Source of the DNA: Chloroflexota bacterium
GTDB lineage: Bacteria > Chloroflexota > Anaerolineae > UBA1429
Direction: 5' to 3'
Length of the DNA: 15,625 nt
NCBI GenBank assembly: GCA_012515695.1
Contig: JAAYXX010000261.1
Coordinates: 1-15,625 of the forward strand
How positions within the stretch are numbered: position 1 is the stretch's first letter; the number at the start of each line of letters is the position of its first letter. This document shows, in pieces, positions 1-6,573 of the stretch. The translations under genes were made by a program, and so were the position numbers. The notes beneath the pieces are model-generated. The model was not told the DNA's origin. It did no database searches and worked only from the letters and a program-made list of their open reading frames with translations.

Positions 1-316
1 ATGTATGCCGGTGGCATATTGCCGCGCTTACCGCCTTCTCCCCCCGGGAGAAGGCGGCATGCTGCCGAGCGGCAGGTATGCCGATGCCCGAAGGGCGGAT
101 GAGGGCAACTCCGATCTTGCCCCAGCATTTGATCCGTGAAAAGTTAGCGCCATTGGCCATCCTTGGCGGCTTACAATTCTGCCGGCTGGAAGCCGGCGGT
201 CCAATTAGTGGGCCACCCGTCCGCCTCTGAACCCAAAGGGCGAAGGAACTGCTGATAGTAGTATGTGGGCAGGCGAATCGGGTGCATGGGCGCCCCTTCG
301 GGACGTCTGCGGCGCG
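1..316. other. Non-coding region with clustered small hairpins
   Basis: No convincing coding sequence ends or starts here; open frames crossing it are the antisense of the exonuclease III gene. The stretch holds at least four perfect short inverted repeats: 31-42 with 46-57 (12-bp arms, 3-nt loop), 62-67 with 70-75 (CTGCCG/CGGCAG), 86-89 with 93-96 (GCCC/GGGC) and 181-187 with 191-197 (GCCGGCT/AGCCGGC). Positions 151-175 also carry a degenerate GCGCCA..TTGGCGGC word, like those in two other intergenic regions of this window. It lies downstream of the leftward xth gene. The 31-57 hairpin could end that transcript, but no T-tract follows it on the minus strand. I see no promoter or RNA gene. 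Confidence 0.6.
31..57. repeat. 12-bp perfect inverted repeat (stem-loop)
   Basis: CCGCCTTCTCCC (31-42) and GGGAGAAGGCGG (46-57) are exact reverse complements around a CCC loop. The hairpin is very stable and very GC-rich. It is 260 bases beyond the stop codon of xth and has no T-run on either side, so its role as a terminator is doubtful. It is more likely one unit of the small-palindrome clusters found between genes in this window. Confidence 0.75.
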
Positions 317-1111
317 CTAACGCGGCGGCAAGTCGAAATCGGCGACGACGAAGGTGTGATCCGATGGCCTGTCCGCCATGCGGGCCTGCACGTCGATCCA
401 GGCTGCCGTCGAAGCCTCGGCCATCGGTCTGGTTGCCATGATGTGGTCTACTCGCCAGCCTGCCCGCCGTTCCAGCACATTGCGCATGCGATAATCCCAG
501 TAGGAGTATTGATGTGCCTCGCCCGGATGGTGGCGGCGAAAGACATCTACCAGCCCCCAGTCACAAATGCGCTGCAACGCGGCCCTGGCTGCGGGATGAT
601 AGTCCACATGGTTTGCCAGGCGCTTGGGGTCATAGACATCTATCGGTTCCGGAGCCACGTTCAGGTCACCCAGCCACAGCAGAGGTGTTTTGGGCGTATA
701 GTGGCGCTCGAAAAAGGCGCGCAGTCGTTCCAGCCAGCGCAGCTTGTACTGAAAGTACTCCGAGTCCGCATCGCGCCCCTGCGGCACATACGTGTTCACG
801 ATGGCGATGCCCCGGTATACACCCCGAATCAGGCGCGGCTCGTCCGGTTCGCCGTCTCGCAAGCCGGTATCGACCTGTTCCAGCGGTTCCCGGCTGAGGA
901 TGGCGACTCCGGCGTGAGCCTTTTGCCCGTGGTAGACCACCGACAGCCCCGCCTCGCGAATGGGATCGACGGGGAACTCGGAATCTTGCACTTTGGTTTC
1001 CTGCACGCAGAGCACGTCGGTTTCGGTGGTTGCCATCCAGCTCAGAACTTGCTCCAGCCGGGCGCGGATGGAATTCGCGTTAAAGGTGGCGATTCTGCAA
1101 TATTGCGTCAT
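317..1111 (-). CDS. xth: Exodeoxyribonuclease III (AP endonuclease, EEP family)
   Basis: This 264-residue protein spans the usual length of the ExoIII/AP endonuclease family. The family cuts DNA 5' to abasic sites and degrades 3' ends in base-excision repair in the cytoplasm. Family catalytic landmarks are all present: the N-terminal ATFNANSIR strand with N11, QETK with the metal-binding E38, NTYVPQG with Y108, LGDLNVAP with D149 and N151, WRVDHI with D222, and the terminal SDH pair D251/H252. WDYR (205-208) is also typical. The ATG at 1111 is the natural start because the conserved fold begins at residue 5; only a weak GAAAAG sits upstream. It follows the beta-helix gene on the same strand after 89 bases that contain a strong hairpin, so it may be transcribed separately. 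Nothing is missing or truncated. Function is very likely; a link to the surrounding sugar genes is not expected. Confidence 0.96.
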   Translation of the reverse strand: MTQYCRIATFNANSIRARLEQVLSWMATTETDVLCVQETKVQDSEFPVDPIREAGLSVVYHGQKAHAGVAILSREPLEQVDTGLRDGEPDEPRLIRGVYRGIAIVNTYVPQGRDADSEYFQYKLRWLERLRAFFERHYTPKTPLLWLGDLNVAPEPIDVYDPKRLANHVDYHPAARAALQRICDWGLVDVFRRHHPGEAHQYSYWDYRMRNVLERRAGWRVDHIMATRPMAEASTAAWIDVQARMADRPSDHTFVVADFDLPPR

Positions 1112-1138
1112 AGTCTTTTCTACTCACAGGATATAGGG

Positions 1139-1173
1139 CCGGTGCGAGAGCAGTATGCACGCTCTCACACCGG
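1139..1173 (-). terminator. Hairpin between beta-helix gene and xth (possible terminator)
   Basis: On the minus strand CCGGTGTGAGAGC (1173-1161) pairs with GCTCTCGCACCGG (1151-1139) around a 9-nt loop. The arms are 13 bp with one G-U pair. It begins 27 bases after the stop codon of the beta-helix gene and ends 27 bases before the ATG of xth. No T-tract follows (CCTATATCC), so termination would be partial or factor-assisted; an mRNA-stabilising role is the alternative. Confidence 0.5.
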
Positions 1174-1200
1174 TATTCGCTAGAGCGGCCAGTTGGGGCG

Positions 1201-3285
1201 CTATTCGTCGCGCTGCCCCTTGGGGCGCGGGCCGACATCGGACAAGTCGATGGGTTGGAACCCCAGGGCGAATGCGGGCGAATCCTCAGCCAGGGTGAAA
1301 TCATGGTTGGCGAGGTCGGCGCACTTGGGATCGGCCACTACCGAGTGCGTGTCCTGTCCCAGGGCTTGCCATTCCTCCAGCGTAAAGGTCTTGGTGAAGA
1401 ATTGGCGCGCATCTGCATCCTGGCTGGCATCGGCGCAGAAGGGCGCCTGCTCGGAGACGTCCCACAGCAGATTCAGGTCGCTGTAGAATTTGCGCTGCTC
1501 CAGGGGCGCGCGCCCGCCGCCCACGAAAATCGGCTGGCCGTTGGTAAGGATGATGTTGCGCTCAAAGGTGAACGACAGATGATCTTCCGCCCGGCTCAGG
1601 CGCACCTGCCCTTCCCGGCCAAATGCAAAGATGTTGTTGCGGACGATGTTCTCGCGGCCATAGTGCTCGTGGAAGGGCTGGCTGCTGGTATTGTAGCAGA
1701 CATTGTTCTCGATGAGGATATGCGAGCTGCCCTCGTCGGGATAGATGGCCCAGCCGCCATAGTTCCACTTTTCCACGTCGTGAATCAGGTTGCCGCGCAA
1801 CACGGTCCCCGGCTGCACGCCCAGCGTATAGATGCCGCCCATATCGCTGAGCAGCTTTTTCCCCAGGTCGTGGATGTGGTTCTTCTCGATGCGGTTGTTC
1901 TTGGAGACGTTTTCTGCATAGCCCCAAACCCAGCCACAGGAGATACCCGTGTAGTAAAAGTCGTGGATATGGTTATGCGAGAAGCTGTTCCCAAAGCTGT
2001 GCACGGAAAGGATACCGCAGGCGGAGTGAAAGACATGTCCGCCATCGTAGATATGGTTGTCGGTGATGCGGTTGTTGCCCGTGCGCAGCGCCGGGTTGCC
2101 GTGGGCATCGGCCCCATCCAGCTTGACGCCGCCCGCGCCCAGGTCGTGTATCTCGTTACCAACCACCCGGTTGCCCAAGCAGCCGTCGAGCAACTCGACG
2201 CCGTACCAGCCGATATGCTCGATGGTGCAATCCTCAATGGCGCAGTAGCGCGCGCCCGACAGGTGGATGGCCGCCGGGACGTTGAACGCCGCCTGGGGGG
2301 CTGCCGCGAATTCTATGCCCGGCTTGTCAAAGCGCTCGCCGCCGCCCTTGGGCTGGCTCCACGCGCTGTGGCGGAAGGTCAGGCCCTCAAAGCGCAAGAA
2401 CTCGACGTATTGCCCTGCCTCTGCCGCGCCTTCCAACTTGAGCAAGTATTCGATGCGGGGGGCGTAGGCTTCCAGGGTGTCCAACTGCTCGCCGGGCATG
2501 GGCAGGTAGTAGAGCTTGCCCTCGGCCCGGTCCAGATACCACTCGCCCGGCTCGGTGAGCGCCTCGAACACGTTCTCAACATAATACTTGGCGTACTTTT
2601 CACGGACGTCGTCCTTGAGGGCGAACATGCTGCGCCGCGACGAGACCACCGTGCCGGTGCGTTCGTCCAGGCTGGCGATGGGCATGCGTTCCTCGATCCA
2701 GAAATGGATCGCCACGACGTCCACGTCTTGCAGGTTCTTCCACGGGCGGATGTCCCCCGGCTCCACCTGGAACGTGTCGCTTCCCTCGAACAACTGCGCG
2801 TCCATGCTCAGACCGGGGACGTTCGCCATCCAGTAGAAACCCTCTTTGGGCAGGCGCGGGCGGCTGCGGCGCTGCCCGTTGACGAAGAGCTGCCGAAAGA
2901 CCCATTTACCCTGCGCCACCTCGGGCACGTCCGCCACCCAGACCTGCCGGTCGCCGAGTTGCTCGACGCGCCAGCCCCCGATGCGCACGCCGCCATCGAG
3001 TATCGGCTGCTCGCCCGGATAGGCGGCATAGGTCACCGGGGCCGAATCTGCCGGGCTAAAGGTGAGCGGCTCGCTGAGGGGATAGCGCCCGCCGCGCACC
3101 CAGACGGTCAGCGGCCCGGCGAGTTCGCCGCGCAATTTGCGCTCGCGGATCAGGTCGCGTGCCCGCTCGAGGGTAGCTACCGGGCCATCGTTGCCTTTGG
3201 CGTTGGGCGCGGCCAGCTTGCCGGACCAACGATCGTTCCCCTGCGGGGAGACGTATAGATCACCGCTCTTGAAAGGTTCTGGCAT
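1201..3285 (-). CDS. Right-handed parallel beta-helix protein, putative glycoside hydrolase (GH141-like)
   Basis: This 694-residue protein starts with the LYVSPQGND..WSG and GPVATLERARDLIRE signature typical of pectate-lyase-fold carbohydrate-active proteins. From about residue 340 to 580 it has serial beta-helix coils, each with an N-x-I-H-D type turn (for example NEIHDLG, NHIYDGG, NHIHDFY, NHIHDLG, NLIHDVE, NNVCYN, NNIFAF). Residues 95-270 form the inserted domain usual for the GH141-like group (FRQLFVNGQRRSRPR). I recall that group from alpha-L-fucosidases and xylanases, so a glycosidase role is plausible, but substrate cannot be read from sequence. No signal peptide or membrane segment is seen, which implies a cytoplasmic enzyme acting on imported oligosaccharides, unless a start further upstream is missed. 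An in-frame ATG at 3294 directly abuts the GGAGGA ribosome site (3295-3300). The ATG at 3285, 9 bases from it, is the better start. The gene is transcribed divergently from the Gfo/Idh gene, suggesting shared control. Confidence 0.85.
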   Translation of the reverse strand: MPEPFKSGDLYVSPQGNDRWSGKLAAPNAKGNDGPVATLERARDLIRERKLRGELAGPLTVWVRGGRYPLSEPLTFSPADSAPVTYAAYPGEQPILDGGVRIGGWRVEQLGDRQVWVADVPEVAQGKWVFRQLFVNGQRRSRPRLPKEGFYWMANVPGLSMDAQLFEGSDTFQVEPGDIRPWKNLQDVDVVAIHFWIEERMPIASLDERTGTVVSSRRSMFALKDDVREKYAKYYVENVFEALTEPGEWYLDRAEGKLYYLPMPGEQLDTLEAYAPRIEYLLKLEGAAEAGQYVEFLRFEGLTFRHSAWSQPKGGGERFDKPGIEFAAAPQAAFNVPAAIHLSGARYCAIEDCTIEHIGWYGVELLDGCLGNRVVGNEIHDLGAGGVKLDGADAHGNPALRTGNNRITDNHIYDGGHVFHSACGILSVHSFGNSFSHNHIHDFYYTGISCGWVWGYAENVSKNNRIEKNHIHDLGKKLLSDMGGIYTLGVQPGTVLRGNLIHDVEKWNYGGWAIYPDEGSSHILIENNVCYNTSSQPFHEHYGRENIVRNNIFAFGREGQVRLSRAEDHLSFTFERNIILTNGQPIFVGGGRAPLEQRKFYSDLNLLWDVSEQAPFCADASQDADARQFFTKTFTLEEWQALGQDTHSVVADPKCADLANHDFTLAEDSPAFALGFQPIDLSDVGPRPKGQRDE

Positions 3286-3407
3286 ATTGTGCATTCCTCC
3301 GCTTGCGTTCTACAGGTAATCTACGGGCGGCATCACGTGCCGGAAGGGCTGCGCGAGCCAATGCGAAATGAACCCCGCAGTACTTATCCCCACTTGCATG
3401 ATACCCA

Positions 3408-3443
3408 GGCACCTGTAGCCAGTCAATCGAGGCTATAGGTGCC
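3408..3443. promoter_or_regulatory. 13-bp inverted repeat, candidate operator
   Basis: GGCACCTGTAGCC (3408-3420) and GGCTATAGGTGCC (3431-3443) match as inverted repeats at 12 of 13 positions, around the 10-base spacer AGTCAATCGA. It lies 15 bases upstream of the -35 box of the Gfo/Idh promoter and in the shared upstream region of the beta-helix gene. That is where a dimeric sugar-responsive regulator would bind. A hairpin in a leftward leader RNA is the alternative reading, because the arms could also form a stable stem. The regulator is not in the window. Confidence 0.5.
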
Positions 3444-3458
3444 AGTTGGGCCAGTCGC

Positions 3459-3487
3459 TTGCCCGCCGTGGCGGGACGCTCTATAAT
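3459..3487 (+). promoter_or_regulatory. Sigma70-type promoter of the Gfo/Idh gene with internal palindrome
   Basis: TTGCCC (3459-3464) and a perfect TATAAT (3482-3487) are 17 bases apart. Transcription would start near 3494, giving a leader of about 36 bases before the ATG at 3530. This also argues against an upstream in-frame TTG start at 3446. The palindrome CCCGCC-GT-GGCGGG (3462-3475) overlaps the -35 box and the spacer, a classic repressor position. Confidence 0.75.
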
Positions 3488-3529
3488 CGCCTGGTGATTT
3501 ACCAACTCTATGAACCACGAGGTGACGAC

Positions 3530-4690
3530 ATGCTCCAAGTTGGGATTATCGGCTATGGGGGGCGGATTTCGGGCATGGCCAAGGGCCTGGCGATGTATGG
3601 CATCCCCTATCGGATTGCCGCCATTGCCGACCCACGGGCCGAGGAAATCAGGCAGGGCAATGACCCGATCTTGCAGGATACCCATTTCTACCAGGACGCA
3701 GACGCCATGCTCGCAGCGGAGCGCGACCTGGACGGCGTCATGGTGGGCACGCGCTGCTTCTTGCACACCGAGATGGCCTGCAAGGTAGCGGCGCGGCGGC
3801 TGCCGCTGTTCCTGGAAAAGCCGGTAGCCATCACCTTTGACCAGGTGAAGCAACTGGACGCCGCTTTCCGCGATTATCCCGCGCCGGTAGTCGTGTCCTT
3901 CCCCCTGCGGCTGACGCCTATGGTGCAGACGGTCAAGCAACTGATTGACGCAGACACCATCGGGACGGTGGAGCATGTCGTGGCCTTTAACGATGTGCCC
4001 TATGGCGACGTGTACTACTATGCGTGGTATCGCAACTATGACCAGGTGGGGGGACTGTTCCTGCAAAAGGCCACCCACGACCTGGATTACATTTACTACC
4101 TGCTGGGGCAAAAGCCTCGCAGCCTGTGCGCGATGAACGCCCGGCGCATCTATGGCGGCGACAAGCCATTCGACCTGCGCTGCGTGGACTGTGACGAGTG
4201 GGAGACGTGCCCCGAAAGCCCGTTCAACCTGTGCTATGAGCGTTTCCAGGGGGATGAGGTGCAGACGGCTTCGGGGCGTATGTGCCTGTTTGCCAAGGAC
4301 ATCCAGAATGAAGACCTGGGGAACTTGATTCTAGAGTACGAGAACGGCGCGCAGGCCAGCTACACGCAGAACTTTTACGCGCGGTTCAAGGCGGCCCGGC
4401 GTGGGGCGCGGCTATATGGCTACAAGGGCACGATTCATTTCGACTGGTACGAGAACAAGATTCACGTGTACAAGCACCAGTTGCCCACCGAGGAGACGAT
4501 AGACTTTTCCGGGGAGATGTCGCACTTTGGCGGAGACCGCGAGCTGTGTCTGGATTTCCTGCGGGGCATGCGAGACGGCACGCCATCGCGTAGCCCCATT
4601 TCGGCGGGCATTCTCAGCGCGTTGACCTGTTTGTGGGCGCGCGAATCGGCTCAGACCCGGCGCTATTGCGACGTCGTGATGCCCGAATAG
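3530..4690 (+). CDS. Gfo/Idh/MocA family oxidoreductase with cysteine cluster
   Basis: This 386-residue protein has an N-terminal Rossmann fold starting at residue 2 (VGIIGYGGRIS), the hallmark EKP at 96-98 whose lysine is catalytic in the family, and the LQKATHDLDY motif (179-188; K180, H183, D184) of the C-terminal catalytic domain. Members are NAD(P)-dependent sugar or cyclitol dehydrogenases and epimerases, and some are glycosidase-like. The substrate is unknown here. An unusual but recurring feature is the RCVDCDEWETCPES stretch, with C218, C221 and C227 followed by C235. I recall similar Cys sets in a subset of this family, which could bind zinc or stabilise a loop. The ATG at 3530 has GAGGTG 5 bases upstream and lies just after a consensus promoter; a TTG 84 bases upstream falls before the predicted transcription start and is rejected. 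It is a single-gene unit ending at a strong terminator, divergent from the beta-helix gene. Confidence 0.92.
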   Translation: MLQVGIIGYGGRISGMAKGLAMYGIPYRIAAIADPRAEEIRQGNDPILQDTHFYQDADAMLAAERDLDGVMVGTRCFLHTEMACKVAARRLPLFLEKPVAITFDQVKQLDAAFRDYPAPVVVSFPLRLTPMVQTVKQLIDADTIGTVEHVVAFNDVPYGDVYYYAWYRNYDQVGGLFLQKATHDLDYIYYLLGQKPRSLCAMNARRIYGGDKPFDLRCVDCDEWETCPESPFNLCYERFQGDEVQTASGRMCLFAKDIQNEDLGNLILEYENGAQASYTQNFYARFKAARRGARLYGYKGTIHFDWYENKIHVYKHQLPTEETIDFSGEMSHFGGDRELCLDFLRGMRDGTPSRSPISAGILSALTCLWARESAQTRRYCDVVMPE

Positions 4691-4735
4691 GTCCAGGGCG
4701 CAGAATACGAAAACCAGGACAAGCCGGAGGGACAG

Positions 4736-4883
4736 CTACTGACGCATGCTCACCACCCCGCAGGGATAGAGGGCGGACAATTTGGTAGGTGCGCCATCCT
4801 GGCGGCGCCATTCTGGCGCGGGCTTGCGCGCCTGCAAGGCGCGGCTACTGACGTATATTCACCACCCCGCAGGGATAGAGGGC
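4736..4883. repeat. 39-bp direct repeat flanking small palindromes
   Basis: The segment CTACTGACG...GAGGGC occurs at 4736-4774 and again at 4845-4883, differing at 3 of 39 positions. The 70 bases between carry tandem palindromes: GCGCCATCCTGGCG (4791-4804), GCGCCATTCTGGCGC (4805-4819) and CGCGCCT-gca-AGGCGCG (4827-4843). Only the second 39-bp copy has the matching arm that makes it a terminator. The pattern suggests partial duplication of a terminator around an inserted palindromic unit. Confidence 0.7.
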
Positions 4884-4908
4884 ACACCTGCGGGGTGGTG
4901 TTGTTTCT
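4860..4908 (+). terminator. Rho-independent terminator after the Gfo/Idh gene
   Basis: CACCACCCCGCAGG (4860-4873) and CCTGCGGGGTGGTG (4887-4900) form a perfect 14-bp stem with a 13-base loop, followed on the plus strand by TTGTTTCT. It lies 170 bases after the stop codon at 4690 and 7 bases before the end of the convergent aldolase gene, so it insulates the two. On the minus strand no T-run follows. Confidence 0.8.
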
Positions 4909-4914
4909 GGCTGG

Positions 4915-5715
4915 CTAGGGTCGGCGTACCGCCTTGAACTGGCTGGTCGCCATCTTGATCATCATGCCCGCATCGCTGGCAAGGGCCAGGAATTGAAAGC
5001 CCTGGGCGATGCGTTCGTTGACCTCGTCGGCGTCGTCGCAGTGCTTGCCGACGGCTGTGCCGACCTTTTTCCCCGCTTCGAGCACGCTCATCATCATGGC
5101 CTCGTGCTCGCTGCCGGGGCCGGTCTCGTGGGGCTTGACGCCCATCGAGATAGCCAGGTCACGCGGGCCGATAAAGCAGCCATCTACCCCTTCGACGGAC
5201 AGGATGGCCTCGGCGTTTTTCACTGCCTGGACGGTCTCGATCATGGGGATGACGGCGATGTTGTCATTGGCCCAATCGGTGTAATCGCCGCCATAATCGC
5301 TGGTATCGGCGTAGGAGGAAATGCGCCCGGAGGTAAAGCTGCGAATGCCGCTGCCTCCGTATTTGGTGTTTGCCACGGCCTTTTCCGCGTCCTCGGCGCT
5401 GTTGACCATCGGAATCACCAGGCCCAGCGCGCCTGCGTCCAGAATGCGCTGCATCCAGACGATGTCGTTCCAGGGCACGCGAGCCATTGGGACGGCCCCG
5501 CCGAGTTGCGCGGCGCGAAAGCTGTTGACCATCGTGTCAAAGCCGACGGGGCTGTGTTGCACGTCGATAACGAGCCAGTCCCAGCCGACGCGGGCCATTG
5601 ACTCGGCGGAGGCTGGCGAGCACAGGGAAATCCATGTGCCGATAGCCGGGAGGCCGTGGTGCAGGTTGTATTTTACCGGGTTGTGTGCGATTTTGTTCGA
5701 TCCGATGCCACCCAT
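4915..5715 (-). CDS. HpcH/HpaI aldolase/citrate lyase family protein (2-keto-3-deoxy-sugar-acid aldolase type)
   Basis: This 266-residue TIM-barrel protein belongs to the class II, metal-dependent aldolases that split 2-keto-3-deoxy acids into pyruvate and an aldehyde. Family residues visible are GTWISL at the N-terminus, DVQHSP with D51 and catalytic-type H54, ARVPWND with R79 that holds the pyruvate carboxylate, VIPMIET with metal ligand E160, and GPRDLAISMG with metal ligand D186. Length equals the family norm. The start at 5715 has AAAGGAGG 8 bases upstream; the open frame extends to 6027 but that part is antisense-type noise overlapping the nitroreductase. It lies 52 bases behind the nitroreductase gene with a hairpin in the gap, so they are probably co-transcribed. 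The physiological aldehyde product (lactaldehyde, glyceraldehyde, succinic semialdehyde) cannot be told from sequence. The nearby dehydratase and AOR genes make an acid-sugar route plausible. Confidence 0.93.
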   Translation of the reverse strand: MGGIGSNKIAHNPVKYNLHHGLPAIGTWISLCSPASAESMARVGWDWLVIDVQHSPVGFDTMVNSFRAAQLGGAVPMARVPWNDIVWMQRILDAGALGLVIPMVNSAEDAEKAVANTKYGGSGIRSFTSGRISSYADTSDYGGDYTDWANDNIAVIPMIETVQAVKNAEAILSVEGVDGCFIGPRDLAISMGVKPHETGPGSEHEAMMMSVLEAGKKVGTAVGKHCDDADEVNERIAQGFQFLALASDAGMMIKMATSQFKAVRRP

Positions 5716-5735
5716 AGAGTGTTCCTCCTTTGATT

Positions 5736-5755
5736 CCGCAAGGTCTGGCTTGCGG
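5736..5755 (-). other. Intercistronic 7-bp hairpin between nitroreductase and aldolase
   Basis: On the minus strand CCGCAAG pairs with CTTGCGG around a 6-base loop. It ends 20 bases before the aldolase ATG and 6 bases before the AAAGGAGG ribosome site. There is no T-run, so it is not a standard terminator. It could stabilise or segment the two-gene mRNA, giving separate levels of the two proteins. Confidence 0.45.
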
Positions 5756-5767
5756 TCGGGCTGAATA

Positions 5768-6301
5768 TTACCAGCGCTCCGAATGGACCCGCTCAGGGTC
5801 GTATTGGGTGCGCGGCTCCTTGCTCTCGTTGGGATGCCCGATGACGATGTAGGCAAAGGGCATGATGTTGTCGGGGATTTCGAGGATGCTGCGCGTGGCC
5901 GTGACGCGCTCTTGCACGGGATAGACGCCGCACCAGACGGCTCCCAGCCCCAACCCCAGGGCGGCCAGCAGGATGTTCTCGGTGGCCGCGGCCAGGTCTT
6001 GAATCCAGTAATCGGGGCGGTCGGCAAAGCTCAAGCCGGGGTCGCCGCAGGGCACGATGCAGAGGGGCGCTTCGTGCAGCATCGTGGCATGGGGGTGACC
6101 GTCGGCTAACCTGTCCCTGGTGTCCTGGTCGGTGACGACGATAAAGTGCCAGGGCTTGCGGTTGCCCGCTGAGGGCGCGGCCATCCCGGCCTGTAAGAGT
6201 AGCTGGATTTGCTCTTCGGTCACTGGCTGCCCGGTGAACTTGCGAATGCTGCGACGGGCGAACAGGTTGTCTATTTTCAGCACAGGGTTCTCGGCTTGCA
6301 T
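5768..6301 (-). CDS. Nitroreductase family protein (FMN-dependent)
   Basis: This 177-residue protein has the standard short nitroreductase layout: ARRSIRKF (15-22) with the FMN phosphate-binding arginines R17 and R20, AAPSAGNRKPW (41-51), a central helix ENILLAALGLGLGAVWCGVYP (108-128), and a closing VIGHP (153-157). Members bind FMN as a dimer and use NAD(P)H to reduce nitro groups, quinones, flavins or other acceptors; the natural acceptor here is unknown. Three cysteines (C81, C85, C124) are somewhat many for this size. The start has GGGAGGGAG just upstream. The gene is first in a probable two-gene unit with the aldolase and is divergent from the PLP enzyme gene. A TTGACA box at 6398-6393 with TAAGCT after 16 bases may be its promoter. 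Confidence 0.93.
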   Translation of the reverse strand: MQAENPVLKIDNLFARRSIRKFTGQPVTEEQIQLLLQAGMAAPSAGNRKPWHFIVVTDQDTRDRLADGHPHATMLHEAPLCIVPCGDPGLSFADRPDYWIQDLAAATENILLAALGLGLGAVWCGVYPVQERVTATRSILEIPDNIMPFAYIVIGHPNESKEPRTQYDPERVHSERW

Positions 6302-6370
6302 CTCTCCCTCCCACAGATGGCGGTTGTTGATTTGTCAAGCCCGGTGGGGCTATGCGATGGTATGTGTAGC

Positions 6371-6398
6371 AGCTTACCCGATACCCCGGCGCTGTCAA
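6371..6398 (-). promoter_or_regulatory. Possible promoter of the nitroreductase-aldolase unit
   Basis: On the minus strand TTGACA (6398-6393) is a perfect -35 box. TAAGCT (6376-6371), 16 bases later, is a weak -10 box matching the consensus at 3 of 6. The predicted leader is about 65 bases. The weak -10 suggests an activated or low-level promoter. Confidence 0.4.
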
Positions 6399-6454
6399 GT
6401 GATTGGTGGCGGGAGGACGTTCCAGAATCATAGCGAGATCGTGGCGAGGCGCGA

Positions 6455-6541
6455 AGGATGGCGCGTCAGAATGGCGCGGTCACCATTGCGGTAGCGCGGA
6501 GGATGGCGCGTCAGAATGGCGCGGCTACCATTGCGGTAGCC
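6455..6541. repeat. 45-bp-period tandem repeat, two copies
   Basis: Copies at 6455-6495 and 6500-6540 share 39 of 41 bases (AGGATGGCGCGTCAGAATGG start, GCGGTAGC end). The second copy with the next base ends in a perfect palindrome, GGCTACC-attgc-GGTAGCC (6523-6541). In the first copy the two base changes break this symmetry. The words GCGCCATTCTG and GCGCCATCC on the minus strand also occur at 4791-4819, so this is one member of a dispersed repeat family. It sits directly upstream of the PLP enzyme promoter. Confidence 0.8.
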
Positions 6542-6545
6542 CTGA

Positions 6546-6573
6546 TTGACAAGCGACGGGGGCGCGCTATCAT
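6546..6573 (+). promoter_or_regulatory. Sigma70-type promoter of the PLP enzyme gene
   Basis: A perfect TTGACA (6546-6551) is followed after 16 bases by TATCAT (6568-6573), 5 of 6 to consensus. The predicted transcription start near 6580 gives an 80-base leader. A 7-bp palindrome (6523-6541) ends 4 bases before the -35 box. Confidence 0.75.

Larger units (their letters stand above)
3286..3529. promoter_or_regulatory. Divergent intergenic control region
   Basis: This 244-base gap separates the leftward beta-helix gene from the rightward Gfo/Idh gene. It holds the leftward ribosome site GGAGGA (3295-3300), a 13-bp inverted repeat (3408-3443), a strong rightward promoter (3459-3487) and the rightward ribosome site GAGGTG (3519-3524). 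No comparably clear leftward promoter is visible; TTCCGG with TAGATT about 30 bases before the leftward start is a weak candidate. No RNA gene is seen. Confidence 0.6.

Noticed and set aside
263..1183. A 306-codon open frame on the plus strand opposite exonuclease III
   Set aside because: The leftward frame has all ExoIII catalytic motifs; this one has no ribosome site, no known motif and is the antisense shadow.
1255..3258. A 667-codon open frame on the plus strand, opposite the beta-helix gene
   Set aside because: It lies entirely inside the recognisable leftward gene, has no family resemblance, and is expected where GC-rich codon use removes stops from the opposite strand.
3446..3529. TTG start for the Gfo/Idh protein
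   Set aside because: It is upstream of the predicted transcription start near 3494; the ATG at 3530 has a ribosome site and begins the Rossmann fold directly.
3260..4111. A 283-codon leftward frame over the divergent promoter and Gfo/Idh gene
   Set aside because: It crosses a consensus promoter and lies opposite a clear Rossmann-fold coding sequence; no motif is visible.
5716..6027. N-terminal extension of the aldolase to an upstream start at 6027
   Set aside because: The extra 104 residues are low-complexity, overlap the nitroreductase in another frame, and the ATG at 5715 has an excellent AAAGGAGG site and begins the conserved fold.
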